Assembly: GCF_042651425.1 (NCBI RefSeq)
Contig: NZ_JBHSCW010000011.1
Location: forward strand, 220,126 to 284,125
Length of the DNA: 64,000 bases
Direction: 5' to 3'
From: Fodinicurvata halophila
Lineage (GTDB): Bacteria; Pseudomonadota; Alphaproteobacteria; Kiloniellales; DSM-21159
The notes beneath the pieces are model-generated. The model was not told the DNA's origin. It saw only the letters and a program-made list of their open reading frames with translations, and ran no database searches. Both the position numbers and the translations under genes were made by a program. Positions 7,946 to 14,829 of the stretch are shown in pieces (within the stretch, counting starts at the first letter, position 1; each line of letters begins with the position of its first letter).

Positions 7946-10261
7946 TCAACGGCGGTATCCCGTTGACCCGGCATAGGCGCCAGCTTCGCGCTCGCCCTCT
8001 TCGACAGGCACCTCGTCCTCGCGCCGCGGGAAGATCCACAGGCGGATGACGAAGACCGCCAGGGCCACGGCCCCGATGGAGAAGATGGTATCCCCCGGCA
8101 CCCGCAGCCAGACCAGCAGGTCGACGATGGGCTGCTGCATGAACTCGGCCGAGCGGGCATACCAGTAGCCATGCTCGAGCGAGGCGAACAGCTGCATGAC
8201 GCCCAGTGGCAACAGGGTCATGAGGGCCATCATCGCAAGCCCGATGTTGAGGCACCAGAAGCTCACTTTCAGGGTTCCTTCCGGCCAGGCCAGGTTGGGC
8301 TTCATTCCGCGAATGCAGAACAGAACCAGCCCGATACCCAGCATGCCGTACACTCCGAAGAGCGCCGTATGCCCGTGCAGCGGCGTCAGGTTCAGGCCCT
8401 GCATGTAATAGAGCGAAAGTGGCGGATTGATCAGGAAGCCGAACAGGCCGGCGCCCACAAGGTTCCAGAAGGCCACCGCCAGGAAGAACATGACCGGCCA
8501 GCGATAGCGACGCATCCACTGGGTCGCCACGCCCAGGCGATAGTGATGATAGGCCTCGAACCCGACATAGGCCAGAGGCACCACCTCCAGGGCCGAGAAG
8601 CTGGCCCCCAGCGCCAGCACGGGTGTCGGCGAACCGGCGAAGTAGAGGTGATGGAGAGTGCCCAGGACACCACCGGCCATGAAGATGATGGTGGCGAACA
8701 ACACCGCTATGGTCGCCGTGCGTACGGGCAACAGGCCGAGCCGCGTGAAGATGAAGGCGATGACCGCCGTGGCGAAGACCTCGAAGAAGCCTTCGACCCA
8801 CAGATGGACCAGCCACCAGCGCCAGTACTCCACGATGGAGAGATGGGTGTGCTCGCCCCACATCAGCGCAGCCCCGAAGAAGAGGCCGATCGCCACCGTC
8901 GAGAGGAACAGCAACCCGACGATGGACCGGGATTCCGAATTGCTGGTCAAGGTCGGCCAGAGAGCCCGGCCCACAAGGAACAGCCACAGGAGCAGGCCGA
9001 TGAACAGGAAGTACTGCCAGAAGCGGCCGATATCCGCGTACTCCCAGCCTTGATGGCCAAACCAGAAATTGTGCTCGAGGCCCAGCTCCTGCATCACGGC
9101 CAGCCACTGCCCGGCGAAGGCGCCCACCACGATGACGATCAGGCACAGCCAGAGCAGATTCACGCCGAGGCGCTGATAGGGCGGCTCATAGTTCGAGACC
9201 GCCGGCGCGATGTAGAGCCCGGTCCCGAGCCAGGCCAGCGCGATCCACAACACCGCAAGCTGCGTATGCCAGGTCCGGGTGATCGAATAGGGCAGGATAT
9301 CCGCCAGTTCGAAGCCGTACATCACCTGGCCCTCGACCTGGTAGTGGGCCGTGATCGCCCCCAGCAGGATCTGCAGCAGGAACAGGGCCAGCAGGACCCA
9401 GAAGTACTTCGCCGTCGCCATCATGGAGGGCGTGGGCTTGAGATGCCGCATGGGATCGAATTCCGGCAAGCGGTGCGGCTCCTCTTCCCGGGAATGGCTC
9501 ACGGCATAGTGCCAGCCCAGCAGGGCTATTCCTCCAAGCAGGAAAATCACGCTGAAGGCGGACCACAGGAAGGTGCTGGAGGGCGGCCGGTTCTCGATCA
9601 GCGGCTCGCTCGGCCAGTTGTTGGTATAGGTAATCGAGTCGTTTGGACGCTCCGTGGCCGCTGACCAGGCGGACCACCAGAAGAAGGCCGACATCACCTG
9701 CCGATTTTCCGCATCCGGCACCGTGTCGTTCTTCATCGCGTAGGCTTCGCGCAGATCCGCCGTTTCCGGATCGTTGCCAAAGAGGCTCTCGTAATGCGCG
9801 GATACCGCCTCGATCGCCTCGGCACGATCCTGGCTGATCGTGATCGTGCCGCTTTCGGGATCGTAGGTGTTCTCGCGTATCTGCGCAGTCAGACGACCGC
9901 GCAGGGCCGCCTTCTGCTGGTTGCTCGACTCCTCGTAACCGGCGGTATCGTATTCCTCCTGCGCCCAGCGATCGAGCAGGAACATGAGCTCGCGGTGCAG
10001 CCAGTCGGCACTCCAGTCCGGGGCCACGTAGCCGCCGTGCCCCCAGATCGAGCCCAGCTGCATGCCGCCCATCGATTGCCAGACCTGACGTCCCTTCTGG
10101 ATGTCCGCGCGGGTGTAGACGGTTTCCCCTTCGGTGGTGACCACTTCCTCAGGGACAGGGGGTGCGGCCTGGTAGATCTGGTTGCCGCTCCACAGGAGTA
10201 CGGCAAAGGAAACGCCCAGCAGGACCGCCAGAAAGATCCAAAGCTGTTTCGTGTTGGTCAT
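7946..10261 (-). CDS. norZ: Quinol-dependent nitric oxide reductase, single-subunit (qNor)
   Basis: A 771-residue membrane enzyme reducing two NO to N2O. The N-terminal part is a membrane anchor plus periplasmic domain fused to the catalytic domain, as in qNor (QKGRQVWQSMGGMQLGSIWG near residue 60). The catalytic domain carries the haem and non-haem iron signatures WHTQLAVLWIALAWLG, WVEGFFEVFATAVIAF and LGTLHHLYFAGSP. No separate NorC subunit is present. About 14 membrane segments are visible. The start at 10261 has a GGGGG site 7 bases upstream. It is divergent from pseudoazurin across 294 bases that contain an NnrR-type box and a dyad at 10352-10366. Confidence 0.95.
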   Translation of the reverse strand: MTNTKQLWIFLAVLLGVSFAVLLWSGNQIYQAAPPVPEEVVTTEGETVYTRADIQKGRQVWQSMGGMQLGSIWGHGGYVAPDWSADWLHRELMFLLDRWAQEEYDTAGYEESSNQQKAALRGRLTAQIRENTYDPESGTITISQDRAEAIEAVSAHYESLFGNDPETADLREAYAMKNDTVPDAENRQVMSAFFWWSAWSAATERPNDSITYTNNWPSEPLIENRPPSSTFLWSAFSVIFLLGGIALLGWHYAVSHSREEEPHRLPEFDPMRHLKPTPSMMATAKYFWVLLALFLLQILLGAITAHYQVEGQVMYGFELADILPYSITRTWHTQLAVLWIALAWLGTGLYIAPAVSNYEPPYQRLGVNLLWLCLIVIVVGAFAGQWLAVMQELGLEHNFWFGHQGWEYADIGRFWQYFLFIGLLLWLFLVGRALWPTLTSNSESRSIVGLLFLSTVAIGLFFGAALMWGEHTHLSIVEYWRWWLVHLWVEGFFEVFATAVIAFIFTRLGLLPVRTATIAVLFATIIFMAGGVLGTLHHLYFAGSPTPVLALGASFSALEVVPLAYVGFEAYHHYRLGVATQWMRRYRWPVMFFLAVAFWNLVGAGLFGFLINPPLSLYYMQGLNLTPLHGHTALFGVYGMLGIGLVLFCIRGMKPNLAWPEGTLKVSFWCLNIGLAMMALMTLLPLGVMQLFASLEHGYWYARSAEFMQQPIVDLLVWLRVPGDTIFSIGAVALAVFVIRLWIFPRREDEVPVEEGEREAGAYAGSTGYRR

Positions 10262-10351
10262 GACAATCCCCCTGTCCGGACCAAGCGGGATCTATCTGCC
10301 CTGCGCCATCTCCAGTGCCGTCTCGGCAGCCCCCGCGAAACTATCGACTAC

Positions 10352-10366
10352 ACTCTTGAAAAGAGT
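10352..10366. promoter_or_regulatory. Perfect dyad in the nor upstream region
   Basis: ACTCTT-GAA-AAGAGT, 6-bp perfect arms with a 3-base spacer, lies 91-105 bases upstream of the nitric oxide reductase start. It does not match the TTG-N8-CAA boxes of this cluster, so it may be a site for another regulator or a chance dyad. Confidence 0.3.
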
Positions 10367-10431
10367 CGGTGCTGTTCACTCCAGATAGACGCAAGCGTAT
10401 GTGCGCTAAAAGACATTTTCAATGCATGAAT

Positions 10432-10445
10432 TTGTTCCAGCGCAA
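10432..10445 (+). promoter_or_regulatory. NnrR/Fnr-type box upstream of pseudoazurin
   Basis: TTGTTCCAGCGCAA differs from the nirK box at only two central bases. A -10-like CTATAC at 10467-10472 predicts a start near 10480, again putting the box centre at about -41. The box is a dyad, so it could also serve the divergent nor gene, but no good -10 is seen at the matching distance on that side. Confidence 0.7.
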
Positions 10446-10555
10446 GGTTCGCTCCGGCCCTCTGCTCTATACACAGGGGCAGGTCACGGGAACGACGTGA
10501 CGACGAGATCCGCCCGAAGGGGCGAGGACATTACGGCCAAGGAAGGACATGAGCC

Positions 10556-11026
10556 ATGAAAATGCAGAAACTCCAGTTTGCCCTCGCGATCGCAGGTACG
10601 CTGCTGATCTCGGGCACGGCGCTGGCCGCCGACCACGAAGTCCAGATGCTCAACAAGGGTGCGGACGGCAAGCCCATGGCCTTCGAGCCGGCCTATCTCG
10701 AGATCGAGCCCGGTGACACCGTGACCTTCGTGCTCACCGACAGGAACCACAACGCGGAGATCATCCCCGGCATGCTGCCCGAGGGCGCCGAGGAGTGGAA
10801 AGGCGCCATGAACGAGGAGATCACCGTGACCTTCGACCAGGAAGGCATCTATGGCTACAAGTGCCTGCCCCACTACGGCATGGGCATGGTGGGCGTAATC
10901 AAGGTCGGTGATGCCATGGCCAATGCCGATGCGGCCGAAGAGGTCAAACACCCCGGACGCGCCGGCCAGAAGATGGCGGAGCTGTTCGAGCAGCTGAAGA
11001 CCAGCCAGACTGCCCAGGCGCAGTGA
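10556..11026 (+). CDS. paz: Pseudoazurin (blue copper electron carrier)
   Basis: A 156-residue periplasmic cupredoxin. The signal peptide MKMQKLQFALAIAGTLLISG is cleaved near ALAAD. Type 1 copper ligands are visible: the His in DRNHNAEIIPG, and Cys, His and Met in YKCLPHYGMGMVGVI. Residues 124-156 form a charged C-terminal tail typical of pseudoazurins. The protein donates electrons to copper nitrite reductase. It carries its own NnrR-type promoter box matching that of nirK, so the two should be co-induced by nitric oxide. Confidence 0.95.
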   Translation: MKMQKLQFALAIAGTLLISGTALAADHEVQMLNKGADGKPMAFEPAYLEIEPGDTVTFVLTDRNHNAEIIPGMLPEGAEEWKGAMNEEITVTFDQEGIYGYKCLPHYGMGMVGVIKVGDAMANADAAEEVKHPGRAGQKMAELFEQLKTSQTAQAQ

Positions 11027-11066
11027 TACAGCCTGCCTACCGGGAGCGGCCGTGTGTGAGACCATC

Positions 11067-11684
11067 TCAACGCGCGGCCGCGACCGCTTCCTTCGTGAAG
11101 ACAGCCATCTGGCTGACGCCCCCATAGAAGGGATGCGCGCCGGCCAGGTCGGACAGGACGACCCGGCATCCGTTGCGTTGCCCGACACCCTCGGCCCAGC
11201 TTCGGAATTTCCGCCGCCCCCACTCGAATCGGTGATCGGGATGGCGAAAACGGTGAGCCGGGACGCCCAGCAACTCGTTGTAATCGGCGTTGGGCGTCGT
11301 GACGATCACGCTGGCGGGTTTCATCTTCTGGAACAGAGCGGTTTCCAGGACCGACAGGCGCTGGGGATCGAGATGTTCGAGCGTCTCCAGCAACACGGCG
11401 CAATCGAACCCCGAAAGCGCTGGAGGGGGCTCGATCATCGACGCATGCACCAGTTCGATACAGGTGGCCGGCGGCCCGGTCTGCTCGGCAAGTCTGGAGC
11501 GCAGCCGGTCCAGCGCGTCTTCCGAAAGATCGACGCCCACCAGCCTGTCGAATCGGGACTCATGCATCAGGCGCAGGAGCAGGTCGCCCTCTCCACAGCC
11601 GAGATCGAGCACCCTGCGGGCCCCGGTGTCCAAGACAGCCTGATGAACCGTTGCCAGCCTCTGCTCGTGAATCCAGGTGGTCAT
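11067..11684 (-). CDS. hen1: Hen1-like RNA 3'-terminal 2'-O-methyltransferase domain protein
   Basis: A 205-residue SAM methyltransferase. It has the SAM motif VLDLGCGEGDLLLRL, the metal-site segment LLETLEHLDPQRL (Glu-x-x-Glu-His type) and the Hen1 signature VTTPNADYN followed by HRFRHPDHRFEWGRRKFRSW. Known bacterial Hen1 proteins methylate the 3'-terminal 2'-OH during RNA repair and carry an extra N-terminal domain beside a Pnkp partner. Here only the methyltransferase domain is present and no pnkp is nearby. The ATG at 11684 overlaps the upstream stop (ATGA); a GTG at 11699 is possible. Target RNA unknown. Confidence 0.8.
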   Translation of the reverse strand: MTTWIHEQRLATVHQAVLDTGARRVLDLGCGEGDLLLRLMHESRFDRLVGVDLSEDALDRLRSRLAEQTGPPATCIELVHASMIEPPPALSGFDCAVLLETLEHLDPQRLSVLETALFQKMKPASVIVTTPNADYNELLGVPAHRFRHPDHRFEWGRRKFRSWAEGVGQRNGCRVVLSDLAGAHPFYGGVSQMAVFTKEAVAAAR

Positions 11685-12682
11685 GGCGCGCTCTGCCACG
11701 GATAGACTTGCGCCCAGTCATCGGCCATGTCGACGATGATCCAGCCGCGATCCGGTCCTTCGGCGAGTCCCTTGTCCAGCCGGCCTATATCGCTCTCGCG
11801 GTCGTAGGCCCACTCGCGTTCCGCATCCGTGTGGTGGATGAGCACCCCAAGTCGCGGCCCCTCACCTGTCGTCGTCCATTCGAGCATCTCCAGGTCACCG
11901 TCGGAATTTCCGAAGGCGATGACGGGCCGGCGGCCCACATGGCGCTGGATGCCGATGGGTTTGTTCGCTCCGTCAGTGAAGAAGAAGGTTCCCGACTTTC
12001 GCTCGAAAGCCGGAGCCTTGGTATCGGAGACGTAATCGAGATCGACCTGGGTGCCGATCACCTGCTCGGGCGGTACACCGTAGGCTTCCTCGGTCCAGGC
12101 ACGCATGAAATCGATGCCCCCACCGGAGACGATCCATGTGCGGAACCCGTTGGCTCGCAGATACTCCAGTACGTCGAGCATCGGCTGGAAGACGAGCTCG
12201 GTGAACGGTCGATCGAAACGCGGATGGCGCGCCGTATCGAGCCAATCCTGGACCTCCGCCGTGAAAGTCCTGTCGCTCATGCCGGTCTGGGTGGCCGCCA
12301 GCAGCTTCATCAGGCCCTTGCCGCCCGAGGCAGCCACAGCCTCCCAGTCCCTCTTGAGCGCCGCCTTGAACGGCTGGGTTTCCGTCCTCTCCGGGTGATC
12401 CCCCGCCATCTCCTGAAGACGCTCGATGGCGAAGAGCACCTGGAAGTAAAGGGGCTTCTCGGACCAGAGCGTGCCATCGTTGTCGAACACCGCAATCCGC
12501 TCGTCGGGGGCGACATAGCCCTGGCTGTCCGGGTCGGTGGTCTCGGCCACGAACTCCAGGATGGCGGACTTGGCCGGCCCTTCGTTCCAGGACGCCAGCG
12601 GATCCTCCTGCGCCAGTGCCAGACCGGCAAAGGCAGCCTGCCCCAGAAGGAAGCAACCGAGCATGATCCCAGAAATGCGCAT
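11681..12682 (-). CDS. Secreted HAD-superfamily phosphatase
   Basis: A 333-residue protein starting with a signal peptide (MRISGIMLGCFLLGQAAFAG, cleavage after ALAQ). HAD motifs follow: nucleophile loop VFDNDGTLW (DxD-type), TWIVSGGG for motif II, and FGNSDGDLEML for motif IV. It resembles phosphoserine-phosphatase-like HAD hydrolases exported to the periplasm. Its substrate is unknown. It overlaps the Hen1-like gene by 4 bases, so the two are probably translated from one mRNA. The in-frame extension to 12751 lacks a signal peptide at its start and is rejected. Confidence 0.85.
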   Translation of the reverse strand: MRISGIMLGCFLLGQAAFAGLALAQEDPLASWNEGPAKSAILEFVAETTDPDSQGYVAPDERIAVFDNDGTLWSEKPLYFQVLFAIERLQEMAGDHPERTETQPFKAALKRDWEAVAASGGKGLMKLLAATQTGMSDRTFTAEVQDWLDTARHPRFDRPFTELVFQPMLDVLEYLRANGFRTWIVSGGGIDFMRAWTEEAYGVPPEQVIGTQVDLDYVSDTKAPAFERKSGTFFFTDGANKPIGIQRHVGRRPVIAFGNSDGDLEMLEWTTTGEGPRLGVLIHHTDAEREWAYDRESDIGRLDKGLAEGPDRGWIIVDMADDWAQVYPWQSAP

Positions 12683-12793
12683 TGTGCCACCCGTTGCCCT
12701 CAATCTCGCCGCATCTTCCGCAGTTATGCCCCTTCGGCTTGTCCATGTCACTCTCGTCGGAGATAGTGCTTCGACAACTGTAGACCCTGTCTG

Positions 12794-13081
12794 GCACAGC
12801 TAAGCGAAATCGAACTTTCGCTGGCCCAGACCCTGTTGATCACCGGCACGCTGGTGGCCTCTTCCATCGGCGCCCCCGGGACACCCGGCGTCAGCATCGC
12901 CATCCTGCTCAGCGTGGCCACGAACTTCGGCATTCCCGTCGAGGGCATGGTGATCATCCTGGGCGTCGACCGCATCCTGGACATGAGTCGCACCACGGTG
13001 AACGTAACGGGCGACCTGGTGGCGGCCACACTGCTGAACCCACGTGTCAAGGCGCATTCCGTTGAGACGGCGCCCGGGTGA
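12794..13081 (+). pseudogene. C-terminal remnant of a dicarboxylate/amino-acid:cation symporter (DAACS/GltP type)
   Basis: The frame reads QLSEIELSLAQTLL, then GAPGTPGVSIAILLSVATNF and DRILDMSRTTVNVTGDLVAA, which match the last two membrane segments of sodium:dicarboxylate symporters, including the substrate- and sodium-binding NVTGD segment. Only about 95 of some 420 residues remain. An in-frame stop lies just upstream (12764) and no start codon with a ribosome site is present. It is a fossil left by deletion between the HAD gene and the arsenic genes. Confidence 0.85.
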
Positions 13082-13105
13082 AGGCCGGAGGCCAGGCTTC
13101 TGCGG

Positions 13106-14188
13106 CTACTCCGCGCCGTGCCGCAGGGAAGTTCCGGCCGCCTCGCCAAACCACCGCCGTTTCAGCCAGAGCGCCACCGTCACCAGAGAGATCAGCACAG
13201 GCACCTCGACCAAAGGCCCGATGACCGTTGCGAAGGCGACCGGCGAGGCCAGGCCGAACGAGGCGATGGCGACAGCGATGGCGAGCTCGAAATTGTTGCT
13301 GGCCGCCGTGAAGGCGATCGCCGTGGTACGTGGATAGTCGGCCTCGATCAGCTTGCCCATCCAGAAACTGATCACGAACATGATCACGAAATACAGCGCC
13401 AGGGGAAGCGCGATCCGCAGGGCGTCGAGCGGCAGCTCCAGCACCATGCCGCCCTTCAGCGAGAACATGGCAACGATGGTGAACAGAAGTGCCCCCAGGG
13501 TGAGGGGCGAGATCCTGGGCAGGAAATGGCTCTCGTACCAGCTCTCGCCCTTGCGCTGCACAAGCACCCGTCGAGTGAGGTATCCGGCCGCGAAGGGGAT
13601 GCCCAGATAGATCAGAACGGCCTCGGCGATCGTCAGGAAACCGACATCGATCACGCTGCCGTCCAGGCCGAGCAGCGGCGGCAGCACCGTCAGGAAGACC
13701 CAGGCATAGAGGCTGAAGAACAGGATCTGGAAGATCGAGTTGAAGGCGACCAGCGCGGCCACGTACTGATTGCTGCCGCCGGCGAGCTGGTTCCAGACCA
13801 GCACCATGGCGATACAGCGCGCCAGGCCGATCAGGATCAGGCCCGTCATGTATTCGGGATAGTCCTGCAAGAAGAGCACCGCCAGCGCGAACATCAGGAG
13901 TGGCCCGATCAACCAGTTCTGCACCAGCGAGAGGGCCAGCACCCGGACATCCTTGAAGACCAGTGGCAGTTCCTCGTAGCGCACCTTGGCCAGCGGCGGA
14001 TACATCATCAGGACCAGGCCGATGGCGATCGGCAGGTTGGTGTTCCCGATTGACAGGCTGTCCAGGAACAGCGGCAATTCGTCGAAGAGCGAACCGAGAC
14101 CGACGCCCACCGCCATGGCGGCAAAGATCCAGAGCGTCAGGTAACGATCCAGGAAGGACAGCTGTTTGCGGGAGGCGGCGGACGCCAT
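13106..14188 (-). CDS. acr3: Arsenite efflux permease, ACR3 family
   Basis: A 360-residue, ten-helix membrane protein that exports arsenite. ACR3 signatures include the Cys-bearing GLARCIAMVLVWNQLAGG and FTAASNNFELAIAVAIASFG. The start at 14188 has an AAGGAGAAG ribosome site. It follows arsR by 77 bases on the same strand, so both are presumably transcribed from the operator at 14673-14715. No arsenate reductase is seen in the window, so reduction of arsenate must rely on a gene elsewhere. The TNGDL remnant of another transporter lies immediately downstream on the other strand. Confidence 0.95.
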   Translation of the reverse strand: MASAASRKQLSFLDRYLTLWIFAAMAVGVGLGSLFDELPLFLDSLSIGNTNLPIAIGLVLMMYPPLAKVRYEELPLVFKDVRVLALSLVQNWLIGPLLMFALAVLFLQDYPEYMTGLILIGLARCIAMVLVWNQLAGGSNQYVAALVAFNSIFQILFFSLYAWVFLTVLPPLLGLDGSVIDVGFLTIAEAVLIYLGIPFAAGYLTRRVLVQRKGESWYESHFLPRISPLTLGALLFTIVAMFSLKGGMVLELPLDALRIALPLALYFVIMFVISFWMGKLIEADYPRTTAIAFTAASNNFELAIAVAIASFGLASPVAFATVIGPLVEVPVLISLVTVALWLKRRWFGEAAGTSLRHGAE

Positions 14189-14265
14189 GCTCTTCTCCTT
14201 GGTCAGGACTCAGGCTTTCGGCTTGTCCCTGGCCAGCCGGATCACGCAGCCTCAGTGTGCAGTGG

Positions 14266-14670
14266 TCACTCGGGACTTTCTTTTGGCTCGTCCTCCGCAG
14301 GCGGACAGCAGATCGACCCCTTGAGCGCACCTCGGCTGTCCTGCTCGAACACCGTATTCAGCAGGCCGGCAAGCGGCATCAGGCACTCGGCGTTCAGGGC
14401 ATAGCAGACGCGCGGCGGCATGGCCTCGGCCGTGATGACCCCGGCCGACTTCAGGATCCGCAGGTGCTCGGACACCGTGGACTGCGCAAGCCCGATCTCC
14501 TCCACGATGTCGCAGCCGATGCAGGACTGTTTCTCCAAGAGCAGGCGCAGGATGCGGATGCGCGCCGGATGGGCCAGCGCCTTCGCGATCGCCGCAGCAT
14601 CCTCGTCGCCGGACGCCGGCGTCAGATCCATCCCAACTGCATTCGGGGAGCTCAGCGATGCGTCTGCCAT
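14266..14670 (-). CDS. arsR: ArsR-family arsenite-responsive repressor
   Basis: A 134-residue winged-helix repressor. The core is LAHPARIRILRLLLEKQSCIGCDIVEEIGLAQSTVSEHL in two overlapping segments: residues SCIGCDI carry paired cysteines and the recognition helix is QSTVSEHLRILKSAG. A second Cys pair (ICCPP) lies near residue 122 and could complete a metalloid site. It is divergent from nothing but sits directly below a large inverted repeat that starts 2 bases upstream of its ATG, so autorepression is very likely. It controls acr3. Confidence 0.93.
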   Translation of the reverse strand: MADASLSSPNAVGMDLTPASGDEDAAAIAKALAHPARIRILRLLLEKQSCIGCDIVEEIGLAQSTVSEHLRILKSAGVITAEAMPPRVCYALNAECLMPLAGLLNTVFEQDSRGALKGSICCPPAEDEPKESPE

Positions 14671-14672
14671 GT

Positions 14673-14715
14673 ATTACCTTCAATCGTTTATCGTCGATTA
14701 ACGATTGAAGGTAAT
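14673..14715. promoter_or_regulatory. ArsR operator: 16-bp perfect inverted repeat
   Basis: Arms ATTACCTTCAATCGTT (14673-14688) and AACGATTGAAGGTAAT (14700-14715) are perfect reverse complements around an 11-base spacer, TATCGTCGATT. The repeat begins 2 bases from the arsR start codon. Within it the AATCGTT/AACGATT elements and the ATCG-CGAT core could hold two ArsR dimers. Such length is unusual for a single ArsR site. Confidence 0.85.
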
Positions 14716-14829
14716 GCCGCTCTCCAGGAGAAGCAAGATCAAACACGGCCTTTTCGTCAGGCCGCAATGGTGTCGCGCCTCCAGGAAATGCGCTGCAGTG
14801 GAGAGACCCCGGCGTTTGCTCTACCGCGC

